Of a DNA stretch of 64,000 bases, positions 1-11,064 are shown piece after piece (positions within the stretch are counted from its first letter, which is position 1; the number at the start of each line of letters is the position of its first letter). The stretch lies in NCBI RefSeq assembly GCF_900188085.1, contig NZ_FZOU01000006.1:1-64000 (forward strand), given 5' to 3'. The translations under genes were made by a program, and so were the position numbers. Under the pieces are notes generated by a model. The model saw only the letters and a list, made by a program, of their open reading frames with translations, made no database searches and was not told the origin of the DNA. Source of the DNA: Granulicella rosea. GTDB taxonomy: Bacteria; Acidobacteriota; Terriglobia; Terriglobales; Acidobacteriaceae.

Positions 1-89
1 GCCGTCAGCGTCGTCTTGCCATGGTCGATGTGACCAACGGTTCCGATGTTTACGTGCGGCTTAGACCGGTCAAACTTTTCCTTGCCCAT
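1..89 (-). CDS. tuf: Elongation factor Tu, N-terminal fragment (cut by window edge)
   Basis: Only the first 29 codons are inside the window. They read [20 protein letters not shown] followed by the GTPase P-loop residues DHGKTT, the invariant start of EF-Tu. EF-Tu carries aminoacyl-tRNA to the ribosome as a GTP complex. A clear ribosome site (GAGGAG, 8 bases before ATG) fixes the start. It lies 63 bases downstream of fusA on the same strand, the usual last gene of the str operon. The rest of the gene is outside the window. Confidence 0.97.
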   Translation of the reverse strand, partial: MGKEKFDRSKPHVNIGTVGHIDHGKTTLT

Positions 90-152
90 GTTGCTATCTC
101 CTCAAAATCGTCTATTGCTGAATTCGTTACAAATCCTGTTCGCAGGCCGAAG

Positions 153-2246
<2,094 letters not shown>

Positions 2247-2352
2247 TGTGTATCTCTTCTCTGCAGGCTCTGCCTGCGGTAAACCTTCACCCAAACTTGC
2301 GGGCTCAGGGCGAACTTTTCAGTTCCCAGCCCTGAGCCCTATTCCGTGCAAA

Positions 2353-2823
2353 CTACCAGCGGTAGTGCGCGAAGGCCTTGTTGGCCTCGGCCATACGGTG
2401 GACGTCTTCCTTCTTCTTCATCGCGGCGCCGCGGCCGTTGGCGGCATCGAGCAGCTCCGCGGTGAGCTTGTCGACCATGCCCTTCTCGCCACGGGCGCGA
2501 CCGTAGGTCACGAGCCAGCGAATGGCGAGCGACGTGCGACGCTCGGGCAGGACTTCGATCGGCACCTGGTAGTTGGCTCCGCCGACGCGGCGGGACTTCA
2601 CTTCCAGAAGCGGCTTGCAGTTTTCGATCGCCTTCTTGAACAGCTTCAGAGCCTCGTCGCCACCCTTCTGCTCCAGGTTGGTCATGGCGGTGTAGAAGAT
2701 GCCCTGCGCGGTCGACTTCTTGCCGCCCCACATCATGCTGTTCACGAACTTCGTTACCAGGGTGGAGTTGTACACCGGATCCGGGGCAACTTCACGCTTC
2801 GCGATATAACCTTTTCTAGGCAC
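2353..2823 (-). CDS. rpsG: 30S ribosomal protein S7
   Basis: 156 residues, the standard length, beginning [21 protein letters not shown]7 binds the 3' major domain of 16S rRNA and nucleates assembly of the small-subunit head. Family hallmarks are the [15 protein letters not shown] segment and the C-terminal [13 protein letters not shown]. The start codon is GTG with an AAGAAGGA ribosome site about 9 bases upstream. It is the second gene of the str operon; S7 is the operon's autogenous repressor in Escherichia coli, but whether that holds here is not visible. Confidence 0.97.
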   Translation of the reverse strand: MPRKGYIAKREVAPDPVYNSTLVTKFVNSMMWGGKKSTAQGIFYTAMTNLEQKGGDEALKLFKKAIENCKPLLEVKSRRVGGANYQVPIEVLPERRTSLAIRWLVTYGRARGEKGMVDKLTAELLDAANGRGAAMKKKEDVHRMAEANKAFAHYRW

Positions 2824-2942
2824 TTTGCAAAATCCTTCTTGCCCTCTTCGGGCTCGTCTTCCTTCAGGGCCGTAGACATCTCAAGCCGCTGAACCTAAAT
2901 TGCTCAGCCTGCGCACTCGAAACCGAGGCGCAGGCCACAAAA

Positions 2943-3341
2943 CTACTTCTTGCCAGATGCGGCCGCACCGGCCTTCGGACGCTTCGCTCCGTACTTGGAA
3001 CGGCTCTGCATCCGCTTGGCGACGCCAACCGAGTCCAGCGTTCCACGAACGACGTGGTAACGCACACCCGGCAGATCCTTCACACGGCCGCCGCGGATCA
3101 GCACGATCGAGTGCTCCTGCAGATTGTGGCCGATACCCGGGATGTAGGTCGTGACTTCGATCCCATTGGTGAGGCGAACACGCGCAACCTTGCGGAGAGC
3201 CGAGTTCGGCTTCTTGGGGGTCTGTGTGTAGACGCGGGTGCAGACGCCACGGCGCTGGGGAGAACCCTGGAGCGCGGGGCTGGCAGTCTTGTAACGTGTG
3301 GGCGTGCGGCCCTGCTTGACGAGCTGATGGAACGTAGGCAC
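2943..3341 (-). CDS. rpsL: 30S ribosomal protein S12
   Basis: S12 controls decoding accuracy in the 30S A site. I take the GTG giving [18 protein letters not shown] because it is preceded by a perfect AAGGAG five bases upstream and matches the universal N-terminus; the frame stays open seven codons further up without support. The product is 132 residues. The [13 protein letters not shown] loop carries Lys43, and [13 protein letters not shown] carries the second lysine linked to streptomycin response. Both are wild type, so no S12-based streptomycin resistance is expected. It is the first gene of the str operon. Confidence 0.96.
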   Translation of the reverse strand: MPTFHQLVKQGRTPTRYKTASPALQGSPQRRGVCTRVYTQTPKKPNSALRKVARVRLTNGIEVTTYIPGIGHNLQEHSIVLIRGGRVKDLPGVRYHVVRGTLDSVGVAKRMQSRSKYGAKRPKAGAAASGKK

Positions 3342-3938
3342 TCGAACTCCTTGAAATCCCACCCCGATCTCCCCGGGGCAGGGGTGTTGCGCTCAAAAAC
3401 CTTCAGGCGCAAAACCTGGGGCCACTTTGCCTTCTGGACACATGCGCGATACGCGTACACGCCAAAAAGTGAGGACGCTGGAGCGCCTCATACAAAGTTT
3501 TTCCCAAGCTGTACGTCTGTGAAACACATTCAGACGAAATACAGTCGACGGTGACCGAACTCCAGGTCATTCGCTTTTCAGCAGAAGGCCCAGCCGGCTC
3601 CGTTTCGCTGTTCCCGACCGCATAGCCCATTCGGGTGAAGGGTGGCGCAGTCGCGTTTGCGAAGGGTTTGCGGATTCCGCCGCTCGAAGTCAATTCATTC
3701 CGAGAAGCCCGCAACGTGATACGAAATCTCTACTTCTAAGTGTAGCGCAGCTTGCCGTCTCCAAACGAACGAATCCCTCGGATTGAGCGATATTCGGCAG
3801 GAGAGGTTTCAATGCTGCATTCCAACCTTCTGAAAATACCAAGAAAGCAGGTGAGAGTCAAGAAACTCTCAGCAAATTCATACCTCTTCACCACTTTTGG
3901 TGCAACCCAACCGCGAGCGCCCCATGTAATCTGGCCAC
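3342..3938. other. Divergent intergenic region upstream of the str operon
   Basis: About 600 bases without a convincing gene, between rpsL (leftward) and the S9 peptidase (rightward). It must hold the promoters of both. No confident sigma-70 pair could be picked on either strand. The short open frames here have no recognisable product and no ribosome site. Base composition is clearly lower in GC than the flanking genes, as expected for regulatory DNA. A 7-bp inverted repeat near the right end is listed separately. Confidence 0.5.
3852..3871. promoter_or_regulatory. 7-bp inverted repeat upstream of the S9 peptidase
   Basis: TGAGAGT-N6-ACTCTCA is a perfect 7-bp dyad about 70 bases before the peptidase start. 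Spacing and symmetry suit a dimeric repressor site, but the regulator is unknown. It resembles but does not match the HspR box (CTTGAGT-N7-ACTCAAG). It could also be a weak RNA hairpin in the leader. Confidence 0.3.
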
Positions 3939-6005
3939 ATGACTTTTTCCGCGACCTTCCGCGCCGCCGCCTCCATCACGCTCGCCTTTGCCTGCATCGC
4001 CGGGCAGGCCCAGTCCGGCAACCCCGCCCCCATGACGCCGCTGGCCCATCCGGACCCGCGCATCGCCGGCATCTCCGCCGCCATGCGCAAGGTGAAGTCG
4101 CCCAGTTGGGCTGCCATCTCGCCCGACGGCGCCACGGTCGCCTGGACCGCGCGTGCTGCCGAAGGGACGCAGATTCATCTCACCTCCGTCGCCAACCCCG
4201 ACCCGGCCAAGGAGAAGATCGTCACCCCCAGCGGCGCGACCGCCTGCGCCAACGCCGAGCCCATCTGGTCGCCCGACGGCGTATGGCTCGCCTACACCTC
4301 CACCTGCACCAGTAAAGAGGAGAAGCCCGGACAGGAACAGATCTTCCTCTGGAACAAAGCCAGCGGTGAGTCGAAGCAGCTCACCCACCTCTCCGGCCTC
4401 TTTCAGGATGTCGCCTGGTCGCCCGACGGCAAGTCGCTCGCCTTCCTCTTCGTCGAGAACGCCAGCCGCAACGCCGGCGCGCTCGCCGCGATGAAGCCGT
4501 GGTCCGGCGTCGTCGGCGAGGATGGCGTCGAGATCCAGCGCATCGCCACCGTCAGCGTCGCGGACGGCAAGCTGACGCAGGTCACCCCCGCGACGCTCCA
4601 CTGCTATGAATTCGGCTGGTCGCCCGACTCGAAGTCCATCGTCTATACAGCCGCCGCGCCTCCTGGCGAGAACACCTGGTGGATCGCGCAGCTCTATACC
4701 CAGCCCGCGGTCGCCGGCGCGCAGCCGAAGTCGGTCTTCGACCCCAACACCACACCCGGCCCCATGCACGGCCTGCAACTCGCCGTTCCCCGCTTCTCGC
4801 CCGACGGCAAATCCATCGCCTTCATCGGCGGCCTCATGTCCGACCAGGGCTCTACAGGCGGCGACATCTACCTCATCCCAGCGAGCGGCCACGCCGAACC
4901 GAAGAATCTCACCCCCAACCGCCCCGCCACCCCGGTCTGGTTCGCCTGGGAGGACGTCCACACCCTTGGCATCAACGAGGACGTCCGCGGCAAGAACCAT
5001 CTCTTCCTCTACAACATCGACACCAAAGCCGAAGACCCGGCCTTCAGCCAGACCTTCGACCAGTCCGTCCGCTCCGGCGGCATCAAGGGCGCCATCTCCG
5101 GCGCCAAGAACGGCCCAAACCTCGCGCTCATCGAGAGCGGCTTCAACCAGGCCCCCGAGGTCTTCGCCGGCCCGCTCAACGGACTGAAGCAGCTCACCCA
5201 CCTCAACGACGGGCTGAAGCCCACCTGGGGCAAGTCCGAATCCATCGAGTGGGAGAATGAGGGCTTCCACGTCCAGGGCTGGCTGATGTACCCGGTCAAC
5301 TACGACGCGAAGAAGAAGTACCCCATGATCGTCAGCGTCCACGGCGGCCCTTCGGCGTCGATCGGCAGCACCTGGGCCGGCGGCGGCGCGCTCTACTCCG
5401 CGCTCGGCTACTTCGTCTTCTCGCCGAACCCGCGCGGCAGCTACGGCCAGGGGGAGAGGTTCACCCAGGCCAACATCAAGGACTTCGGCTATGGCGATCT
5501 GCGCGACATCCTCGCCGGCATGGACGTCATCGAGAAGAAGGTTTCGGTCGACAAGAACCGCGAAGGCCTGACCGGCTGGAGCTACGGCGGCTTCATGACC
5601 ATGTTCGCCGTCACCCAGACCAACCGCTTCAAGGCGGCGGTCGCCGGAGCCGGCATCGCCAACTGGCAGAGCTACTACGGCGAAAACTCCATCGACCAGT
5701 GGATGCTGCCGTTCTTCGGCAAGACCGTCTACGACGATCCGGCGGTTTACGCCAAGTCCTCCGCAATCAGCTACATCCACAATGCGAAGACGCCCACGCT
5801 CGTGCTCGTCGGCGACCGTGACGGCGAGTGTCCCGCGCCGCAGTCGTTCGAGTTCTGGCACGCCCTGCGCGCCGAAGGCGTCAAAACCCAGCTCGTCATC
5901 TACCCGAACGAGGGCCACGGATTCGTCGATCCCGCCCACGTTCAGGATCGCAACGAGCGCATCGTGGACTGGTTCGAACGCGAGATGCCGAAGAGCAGGG
6001 AATAG
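3939..6005 (+). CDS. Exported S9-family (prolyl oligopeptidase/DPP-like) serine peptidase
   Basis: A 688-residue protein with a signal peptide (first ~25 residues, ending near IAGQAQSG). Next comes a WD40-like beta-propeller with repeated WSPDGKS-type blades (about residues 60-390), then a C-terminal alpha/beta hydrolase. The catalytic triad is visible: Ser548 in GWSYGG, Asp near 626-628 in GDRDGE, and His660 in EGHGF. The oxyanion region HGGPSAS is also present. S9 enzymes cleave short peptides that fit through the propeller; this one should act in the periplasm on imported or cell-wall peptides. The last codons run into a GGGAATAGGG motif that recurs inverted downstream, and a strong hairpin follows the stop. 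Confidence 0.9.
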   Translation: MTFSATFRAAASITLAFACIAGQAQSGNPAPMTPLAHPDPRIAGISAAMRKVKSPSWAAISPDGATVAWTARAAEGTQIHLTSVANPDPAKEKIVTPSGATACANAEPIWSPDGVWLAYTSTCTSKEEKPGQEQIFLWNKASGESKQLTHLSGLFQDVAWSPDGKSLAFLFVENASRNAGALAAMKPWSGVVGEDGVEIQRIATVSVADGKLTQVTPATLHCYEFGWSPDSKSIVYTAAAPPGENTWWIAQLYTQPAVAGAQPKSVFDPNTTPGPMHGLQLAVPRFSPDGKSIAFIGGLMSDQGSTGGDIYLIPASGHAEPKNLTPNRPATPVWFAWEDVHTLGINEDVRGKNHLFLYNIDTKAEDPAFSQTFDQSVRSGGIKGAISGAKNGPNLALIESGFNQAPEVFAGPLNGLKQLTHLNDGLKPTWGKSESIEWENEGFHVQGWLMYPVNYDAKKKYPMIVSVHGGPSASIGSTWAGGGALYSALGYFVFSPNPRGSYGQGERFTQANIKDFGYGDLRDILAGMDVIEKKVSVDKNREGLTGWSYGGFMTMFAVTQTNRFKAAVAGAGIANWQSYYGENSIDQWMLPFFGKTVYDDPAVYAKSSAISYIHNAKTPTLVLVGDRDGECPAPQSFEFWHALRAEGVKTQLVIYPNEGHGFVDPAHVQDRNERIVDWFEREMPKSRE

Positions 6006-6027
6006 GGCAGCAGAGTCGAGGGAACGA

Positions 6028-6067
6028 CAAAAGGGAGGCGAAATCGGACGATTTCGCTTCCCTTTTG
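6028..6067 (+). terminator. Hairpin after the S9 peptidase
   Basis: A 17-bp stem (arms 6028-6044 and 6051-6067, one G-A position) closes on a 6-base loop CGGACG. It starts 22 bases after the stop codon and is followed by CCGTTTT. The right arm ends in CCCTTTTG, giving a short U-rich tail, so it is a plausible intrinsic terminator. Confidence 0.75.
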
Positions 6068-6277
6068 CCGTTTTGGACAGTCCCACAGATGCGGTGTTGG
6101 GCCGATCGTCCCGTAGCCCCATTCCCTATTCCCTGTCTTTATTTGCTTATGCCACCGCGAACTTTTAGACTCAAGGTTGCGAAAGCTACGATTTTTAGAA
6201 GGTATGACCGTTTCTGCCGGATTCCTGCCCAGACCTACCCAGGGGTAACGCGATTCGCGGTGAAACGGGGAGGTTCG

Positions 6278-8611
6278 ATGCGTCGTTTTATCACGTTAGC
6301 CGTTCTGTTGTTCTTCACGATTCCTTTCGGTGTCTCGATCTCGGGCTGTGCGAAAAAGACCGTCACCACGTACTGCAACGGAAGCGACTCCGGTGTCGTC
6401 GTCGGCCAGGCCACGACCCTGACCTTGCAGCCGCGACTGACCGGCATCTCGCTCAACGAGGGCGCCATCGGGCAGGTCAGTTCGCCGTCGGCGACCGACT
6501 GTAAGGGCAACAGCGTCAGCATCAGCAACTACAAGTACGGCTCCAGCGACAGCACCCTGACCCTGCTCGACGTGAACCCCACCACGGGCGCGCTCTGCGG
6601 CGGAACCTGGAACAAGAACTCCGGCGCAGGCGTCGCGGACTACACCACCTGCAACATCACCGGCAAAGTGGGTACGGCGTACGTCACGGCCAGCGCCGAC
6701 GGCGTCACCTCGAACCCCATCGCGGTCTACGTCCACCCCATCGTCACCAGCATCGTTCTGGGCGCACCCTCGTCGAACTGCGTCACCGATCCGGCCAGCA
6801 ACTGCGTGCTCGATGCGACGACCTCGAACGGTTGCTCCACCGCCGCCGTTCCCACGAATCCCACGCCGGCGTTCTATCTCGGCAATGCCTGCGTCTCGCA
6901 GGGCAACCAGTCGCAGCTCGCGGCGCGCGTCTATCAGGGCACCGACCCCACGATCGCTTCGAACAACATCAGCTGCCTGGTCGGCCCGCTGACCTTCTCG
7001 CCCCAGACCTCGACCATCGCGACCGTCACCCAGGCCGGCGTCGCCACCGCGCTCCAGCCCGGCACGACGATCATCAATGCGAACACCTCGCAGTCGTCCA
7101 GCTCGGCCGGTCTCTACTCGGTCTGCCCGCCCGCGTCCATCTCACTTGCGATCGCCGGCACCACCACCACCTCGGCCAGCATCAACCAGAACACGACCGA
7201 GAACCTGCAGGCTACCGTCGTCGACACGCTCGGCGCGCCGCTGACCAACCTCACGCTCGAGTATGTCTCCACCACGCCGACCACCATCGCCGGCGCCGTG
7301 GCCATCACCCCCACCTTCCCCGGTTCGGCGTCGATCACCGCCATCTGCCAGCCGCCGAGCTGCAACACCTCGCCTTTCAATCAGATCAGCCTCTTCGGCA
7401 CCGGAAAGACGGTCACCTCGAACAGCGTCAAGATCACCTCGCCCGGCACGAACAGCACGGTGCTCTACATCGCCAGCACGGGTTCGCAGTACATTGTTCC
7501 GGTCGACTTCACGACCAACCTGCTGGGTTCGCCCGTGCGCCTGCCCTACGCGCCGAACTCCATGGTGATCAGCCAGGATCTTTCGACCATCTACATGGGT
7601 ACGACGACCGAGCTGATGGTCTTCAACGCCTCGACCTCGACCCTGGCGAGTGAAAACAACACCGTCCCGGGCAAGGTGCTCTCCGTATCGCCCGATAGCA
7701 GCACCGTCGTCATCGCCGATCCCGTACATAATCTGACCTACCTTTACGGCTCGTCCGGCTCGGTCTCGACCGAGATCGGCGGCGTCGGCACCCGCGCCCA
7801 GTGGACGCCGGACAGCAACACCGTCTACATCACGACCTCCACCGGTCAGTTGCTCGTCCACTCCGCCTTCCTCGGCTGGCGGACCTTCACCGACAGCTCG
7901 GTCGACGTCGCCGTCACCGTGCCCAGCCAGGGCGCGTACTTCGCCGGCAGCACGACCACCGCGCGCACCAACTGCCCCTTGTACACGACGGTCACCGGCG
8001 CAAACGGCCAGCAGACCACCACCAACACCTTCTACCCGCAGGCGAGCACCACGCCCGTCGTCACCGACCGCATCGCCGCCACGAACGATGGCAAGCACAT
8101 CCTCGGCGCCAGCGCGACGACCGGCAACTTCAACGACCTTGTCGTGACCGTTCCGTCGTCCGGTTTGCCCGCCAACTCATGCCCCCTCAACCTGCTGACG
8201 AACCAGACCTTCACGACCGCTCCGAACAATCCGGTTGCACTGGGCGCCACGGCTACCTCCATTACCGGCGTGCTGGCAACTTCGGACTCGGCCTTCGGCT
8301 TCGTCACCTACACGGGAGCGGGCGCGGTTGTGCCGCAGTATACGCTCGCGACCTCCACACTGACGGATGTGCCGCTTGCCACGACCACCGGCTCGGCGGC
8401 TCCGATCGCGCCGGTCGCCGGCGTACTCGCGGCAGACGACCAGACCCTCTACCTCGGAACCACCGGCGACAACCTGGTCCACCTGCTCACCCGCGGCGCG
8501 GCCGGCTTTACCGACAGCAAAACCATCAACCCCCTCCTGACCCCGCTGACTGGAACCGGCTACGCCACGCCGAATCTGCTGGTACAGCGCCCACGCAAGT
8601 CCACCAACTAA
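6278..8611 (+). CDS. Large lipoprotein with Ig-like (BIG2-type) and YVTN-like beta-propeller regions
   Basis: Starts at the ATG behind GGGGAGG, giving MRRFITLAVLLFFTIPFG and a lipobox ISGC near residue 23, so it should be lipidated; 777 residues. The mature N-terminal half contains tandem Ser/Thr/Gly-rich beta-sandwich segments of the bacterial Ig-like type (for example LTLQPRLTGISLNEG and VTQAGVATALQPGTTIINAN). The C-terminal half has repeats like LYIASTGSQYIVPVD and YMGTTTELMVFNAST, typical of YVTN/NHL surface propellers. Threonine and serine are very frequent and cysteines are scattered (several CxxxxxNC patterns). Such lipoproteins are frequent in acidobacteria; the function is unknown and adhesion or surface binding is a guess. 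Confidence 0.85.
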   Translation: MRRFITLAVLLFFTIPFGVSISGCAKKTVTTYCNGSDSGVVVGQATTLTLQPRLTGISLNEGAIGQVSSPSATDCKGNSVSISNYKYGSSDSTLTLLDVNPTTGALCGGTWNKNSGAGVADYTTCNITGKVGTAYVTASADGVTSNPIAVYVHPIVTSIVLGAPSSNCVTDPASNCVLDATTSNGCSTAAVPTNPTPAFYLGNACVSQGNQSQLAARVYQGTDPTIASNNISCLVGPLTFSPQTSTIATVTQAGVATALQPGTTIINANTSQSSSSAGLYSVCPPASISLAIAGTTTTSASINQNTTENLQATVVDTLGAPLTNLTLEYVSTTPTTIAGAVAITPTFPGSASITAICQPPSCNTSPFNQISLFGTGKTVTSNSVKITSPGTNSTVLYIASTGSQYIVPVDFTTNLLGSPVRLPYAPNSMVISQDLSTIYMGTTTELMVFNASTSTLASENNTVPGKVLSVSPDSSTVVIADPVHNLTYLYGSSGSVSTEIGGVGTRAQWTPDSNTVYITTSTGQLLVHSAFLGWRTFTDSSVDVAVTVPSQGAYFAGSTTTARTNCPLYTTVTGANGQQTTTNTFYPQASTTPVVTDRIAATNDGKHILGASATTGNFNDLVVTVPSSGLPANSCPLNLLTNQTFTTAPNNPVALGATATSITGVLATSDSAFGFVTYTGAGAVVPQYTLATSTLTDVPLATTTGSAAPIAPVAGVLAADDQTLYLGTTGDNLVHLLTRGAAGFTDSKTINPLLTPLTGTGYATPNLLVQRPRKSTN

Positions 8612-8645
8612 GGGTGCAGGCGCAGGGTTCAGGGTATAGAAAGCA

Positions 8646-8682
8646 AAAGCAAAGGCTCTCCATCGCGGAGAGCCTTTGCTTT
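8646..8682. terminator. 16-bp perfect hairpin between lipoprotein gene and nusB
   Basis: AAAGCAAAGGCTCTCC pairs perfectly with its complement across the loop ATCGC. Both arms carry A/T tails (CTTTGCTTT on one side, AAAGC on the other), so it can terminate the rightward lipoprotein gene and the leftward nusB gene. Confidence 0.85.
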
Positions 8683-8690
8683 GTCTGTTT

Positions 8691-8719
8691 GTCATCCTCG
8701 TAGAGGATCTGCTTTTGCC
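8691..8719 (+). repeat. Dispersed GTCAT-hairpin repeat, copy 1
   Basis: GTCAT followed by the stem ATCCTC-GTA-GAGGAT and then CTGCTTTTG. It belongs to the repeat family described in the findings and lies immediately after the lipoprotein terminator. Confidence 0.8.
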
Positions 8720-8736
8720 TTCCACTGCCTGAACCC

Positions 8737-9159
8737 TTACCCAAGCCTTTGCTTCAACTGCTCCTGCGCAATCGCATCCAGCACGCCGTTCAGAAACTGA
8801 ATCGACTCCGGCGCCGCATACCGCTTCGCGACCTCCAGGCTTTCGTTGATGATCACCGGCGACGGCGTCTTCGGGAAACCGATCATCTCCGCCACCGCCG
8901 CGCGCAGCAGGTTGCGGTCCACTACCGGCATCCGCTCCAGCCGCCAGTTCTTGGCGTGCTTTTCGATGAGCGCGTCGATCTCCACCTGCCGGCTCGTCGC
9001 CACGCGATAAAGATCCTCGGCAAACCCGCGCGTCTCCTCGTCCACATCGTCGCGCGAGGCCCAGAACAGCTTCTGCACCTCCACCGGCGTCTGCTTGCCA
9101 AGGTCACCCTGAAACAACATCTGCATCGTCAACTCACGCGATTTGCGGCGAGTACCCAT
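8737..9159 (-). CDS. nusB: Transcription antitermination factor NusB
   Basis: 140 residues, all-helical NusB fold: MGTRRKSRELTMQMLFQGDL at the N-terminus (the RxxAxQ-like helix 1), LERMPVVDRNLLRAAVAEM in the middle and PVIINESLEVAKRYAAPESI then FLNGVLDAIA near the end. NusB with NusE (S10) binds boxA RNA and supports antitermination of rRNA operons. It begins 2 bases after the end of ribH, the common ribH-nusB arrangement, so the two are almost certainly co-transcribed and translationally coupled. Confidence 0.95.
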   Translation of the reverse strand: MGTRRKSRELTMQMLFQGDLGKQTPVEVQKLFWASRDDVDEETRGFAEDLYRVATSRQVEIDALIEKHAKNWRLERMPVVDRNLLRAAVAEMIGFPKTPSPVIINESLEVAKRYAAPESIQFLNGVLDAIAQEQLKQRLG

Positions 9160-9161
9160 AA

Positions 9162-10028
9162 TTAAATTTTCACCGCTATCTTTCTCTTGATCGAGACCAT
9201 CTCGATGGCCGCGCTTGCGGCCTCAAATCCCTTGTTGCCGGCCTTCAGCCCAGCCCGGTCCAGCGCCTGTTCGAGCGTCTCGCACGTCAGCACGCCGAAG
9301 GCATGCGGCACGCCGGTCTCCTGCTGCGACTGCCCAATGCCACGCGCGACCTCGTTATAAATCGCCTCATAGTGCGCCGTCTCGCCACGCAACAGGCAGC
9401 CCAGCGTCACGATCGCGTCGAACCGGCCCGACTCCGCCAGCGTGCGCGCGGCGTTTGGAACCTCCCACGCGCCCGGCACCCGGACCACCTCGATATCGGC
9501 CGAAGCCGCGCCGCTGCGCTTCAGGCAATCGAGCGAGCCCTGCAGCAGACGGTCCGTGATCACGGTGTTCCAGCGCGTCGTCACTACCGCGAACCGCATC
9601 CCGACGGCGGAAAGATCGCCCTCGATCGCCGCGACCTGCCCATGCAGCGGATTCTCCGACTGCCAGAACCCAACCTTCAGCGCCGGAGACAGCTCCACCG
9701 TGAACAGCCGCGAGTTCCAGTGCGTGCCCTCGACCGCCGAAAGACGGCTCGAAGCCTGCTCCGCCGGAAAACTTTCCTTGATCCAGCTCTCGACCGCCGC
9801 GTGGACATGGTCCAACTGCGTCACCTCGACCAGCAGCGGCGGAACCGCCGGCGCGCGGCCCGTCACCAGCTCCAGGTTGCCGACCGGCGCGAGAAACGCC
9901 GCGCCCCGGCCTTCGTCATCCTGCCAACCCTTGCCCGGCTCGAACCCCAAAGCGCCCAGGAGACCGCTCAACCGCGTAAACTCTTCAGACGGCCCAACCG
10001 CCTGCACGAACGTGATTCCCTTGACCAT
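9162..10028 (-). CDS. ribH: 6,7-dimethyl-8-ribityllumazine synthase with an extra N-terminal VOC-like domain
   Basis: 288 residues, nearly twice the normal length of about 155. The C-terminal half from about residue 140 is a complete lumazine synthase: VVTTRWNTVITDRLLQGSL, VPGAWEVPNAARTL, LGCLLRGETAHYEAI (catalytic His) and FGVLTCETLEQALDRAG followed by KAGNKG. It condenses 5-amino-6-ribitylaminouracil with dihydroxybutanone phosphate in riboflavin synthesis. The N-terminal ~130 residues begin KGITFVQAVGPSEEFTRLSG and contain LDHVHAAVESWI and FTVELSPALKVGFW, which read like a glyoxalase/VOC-type half-fold; this assignment is by eye. The junction is continuous with no stop or frameshift. The start ATG has a weak AGAG ribosome site. 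It forms an operon with nusB. Confidence 0.88.
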   Translation of the reverse strand: MVKGITFVQAVGPSEEFTRLSGLLGALGFEPGKGWQDDEGRGAAFLAPVGNLELVTGRAPAVPPLLVEVTQLDHVHAAVESWIKESFPAEQASSRLSAVEGTHWNSRLFTVELSPALKVGFWQSENPLHGQVAAIEGDLSAVGMRFAVVTTRWNTVITDRLLQGSLDCLKRSGAASADIEVVRVPGAWEVPNAARTLAESGRFDAIVTLGCLLRGETAHYEAIYNEVARGIGQSQQETGVPHAFGVLTCETLEQALDRAGLKAGNKGFEAASAAIEMVSIKRKIAVKI

Positions 10029-10088
10029 AGCTCTCTATTGTATCGTCTGAAAGCGTCACGCAGTTTGCTCGACCCGCCACATCGTTCC

Positions 10089-10125
10089 GTCATCCTGAAC
10101 GTAGTGAAGGACCCCTGTATTTTGT
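10089..10125 (+). repeat. Dispersed GTCAT repeat, long-loop form
   Basis: GTCATCCTGAACGTAGTGAAGGACC then CCTGTATTTTG (written in pieces). It is the variant whose stem ATCCT/AGGA encloses a longer GAACGTAGTGA-type loop. It sits just upstream of the enoyl-CoA hydratase ribosome site. Confidence 0.75.
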
Positions 10126-10157
10126 CCGCATCGCCGCCACACCCAAACGAGGCAAGC

Positions 10158-10940
10158 ATGCCCTGCGAAACCCTGCTCCACCAAGTGGAGGCGAACGTAG
10201 CCACCATCACCCTGAACCGCCCGCAGTCGCTCAACGCCCTGAACGCGCAACTTCTCGGCGAACTCTCCGAGCTCTTCACCGGCTTCATTCTCGATCCCGA
10301 GGTCCGCGTCATCGTCATCACCGGCGCGGGTGAAAAGGCCTTCGCCGCCGGCGCGGACATCCGCGAGCTCGCCCAAACCGACGCCAGCTCCGGCGAACAG
10401 CTCGCCCGCCGCGTGCAGAGCATCTTTCGCGAGATCCACACCTCCACCAAGCCCGTCATCGCCGCCATCAACGGCTTCGCGCTCGGCGGCGGCTGCGAGC
10501 TGGCGCTCGCCTGCACCCTCCGGCTCGCAGCCGACACCGCAAAGCTAGGCCAGCCCGAGATCAAGCTCGGCGTGCTGCCCGGATGGGGCGGCAGCCAGCT
10601 TCTGCCGCGGCTCATCGGCCACTCCGCCGCACTGAAGATGATGCTCACCGGCGAGATGATCACCGCCGCCGAAGCCCTGCGGCTCGGCCTGGTCGACGAG
10701 GTGCTGCCAGCCGCCGAGCTGCTGCCCCGCGCCCAGACGCTCGCAGCCGCCATCGCCGCGCAGGCGCCGCTGGCCGTCGCCGCCTGCATCGAAGCCGTCC
10801 GCTTCGGCGCCGAACGACCGCTCCTCGATGCCCTCGCTCTCGAAGCGGAGATCTTCGGCCGCCTCTGCGGCACGGACGACAAACGCGAAGGCACAGCCGC
10901 CTTCCTCGAAAAGCGCAAACCGGTCTGGGTCGGCCGTTAG
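10158..10940 (+). CDS. Enoyl-CoA hydratase/isomerase (crotonase) family protein
   Basis: 260 residues starting at the ATG behind GAGG. Crotonase signatures are in order: oxyanion-hole segment ITGAGEKAFAAGADIREL (about residues 55-72) and GFALGGGCELALACTLR followed by LGQPEIKLGVLPGWGGSQLL, which holds the second oxyanion glycine and one catalytic Glu position. These enzymes hydrate trans-2-enoyl-CoA in fatty acid beta-oxidation or related acyl-CoA pathways. No other beta-oxidation gene is adjacent, so the exact substrate cannot be read from context. Confidence 0.9.
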   Translation: MPCETLLHQVEANVATITLNRPQSLNALNAQLLGELSELFTGFILDPEVRVIVITGAGEKAFAAGADIRELAQTDASSGEQLARRVQSIFREIHTSTKPVIAAINGFALGGGCELALACTLRLAADTAKLGQPEIKLGVLPGWGGSQLLPRLIGHSAALKMMLTGEMITAAEALRLGLVDEVLPAAELLPRAQTLAAAIAAQAPLAVAACIEAVRFGAERPLLDALALEAEIFGRLCGTDDKREGTAAFLEKRKPVWVGR

Positions 10941-10967
10941 GCTGCCGGTCATTGCCTCTCTTTGTTT

Positions 10968-10995
10968 GTCATTCCCGAAGGGAATCTGCTTTTGT
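10968..10995 (+). repeat. Dispersed GTCAT-hairpin repeat, GGGAAT form
   Basis: GTC, then the stem ATTCCC-GAA-GGGAAT, then CTGCTTTTG. Compared with copy 1 both stem arms are changed in a matching way (ATCCTC/GAGGAT against ATTCCC/GGGAAT). It lies just after the crotonase gene and may also end its transcript. Confidence 0.85.
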
Positions 10996-11064
10996 CTTTC
11001 CTCCACCCATCCCCGACTCTCACACTCCGAGGAATTTCACGCTTCTCTTGATATCCTAAGAACT

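Noticed and set aside
3403..3714. 103-residue frame upstream of the str operon
   Set aside because: No ribosome site, no family and low coding bias; lies in the divergent promoter region.
3888..6122. 744-residue frame opposite the S9 peptidase
   Set aside because: Repetitive Gly/Val/Asp/Arg composition and no domain; the S9 gene explains the DNA.
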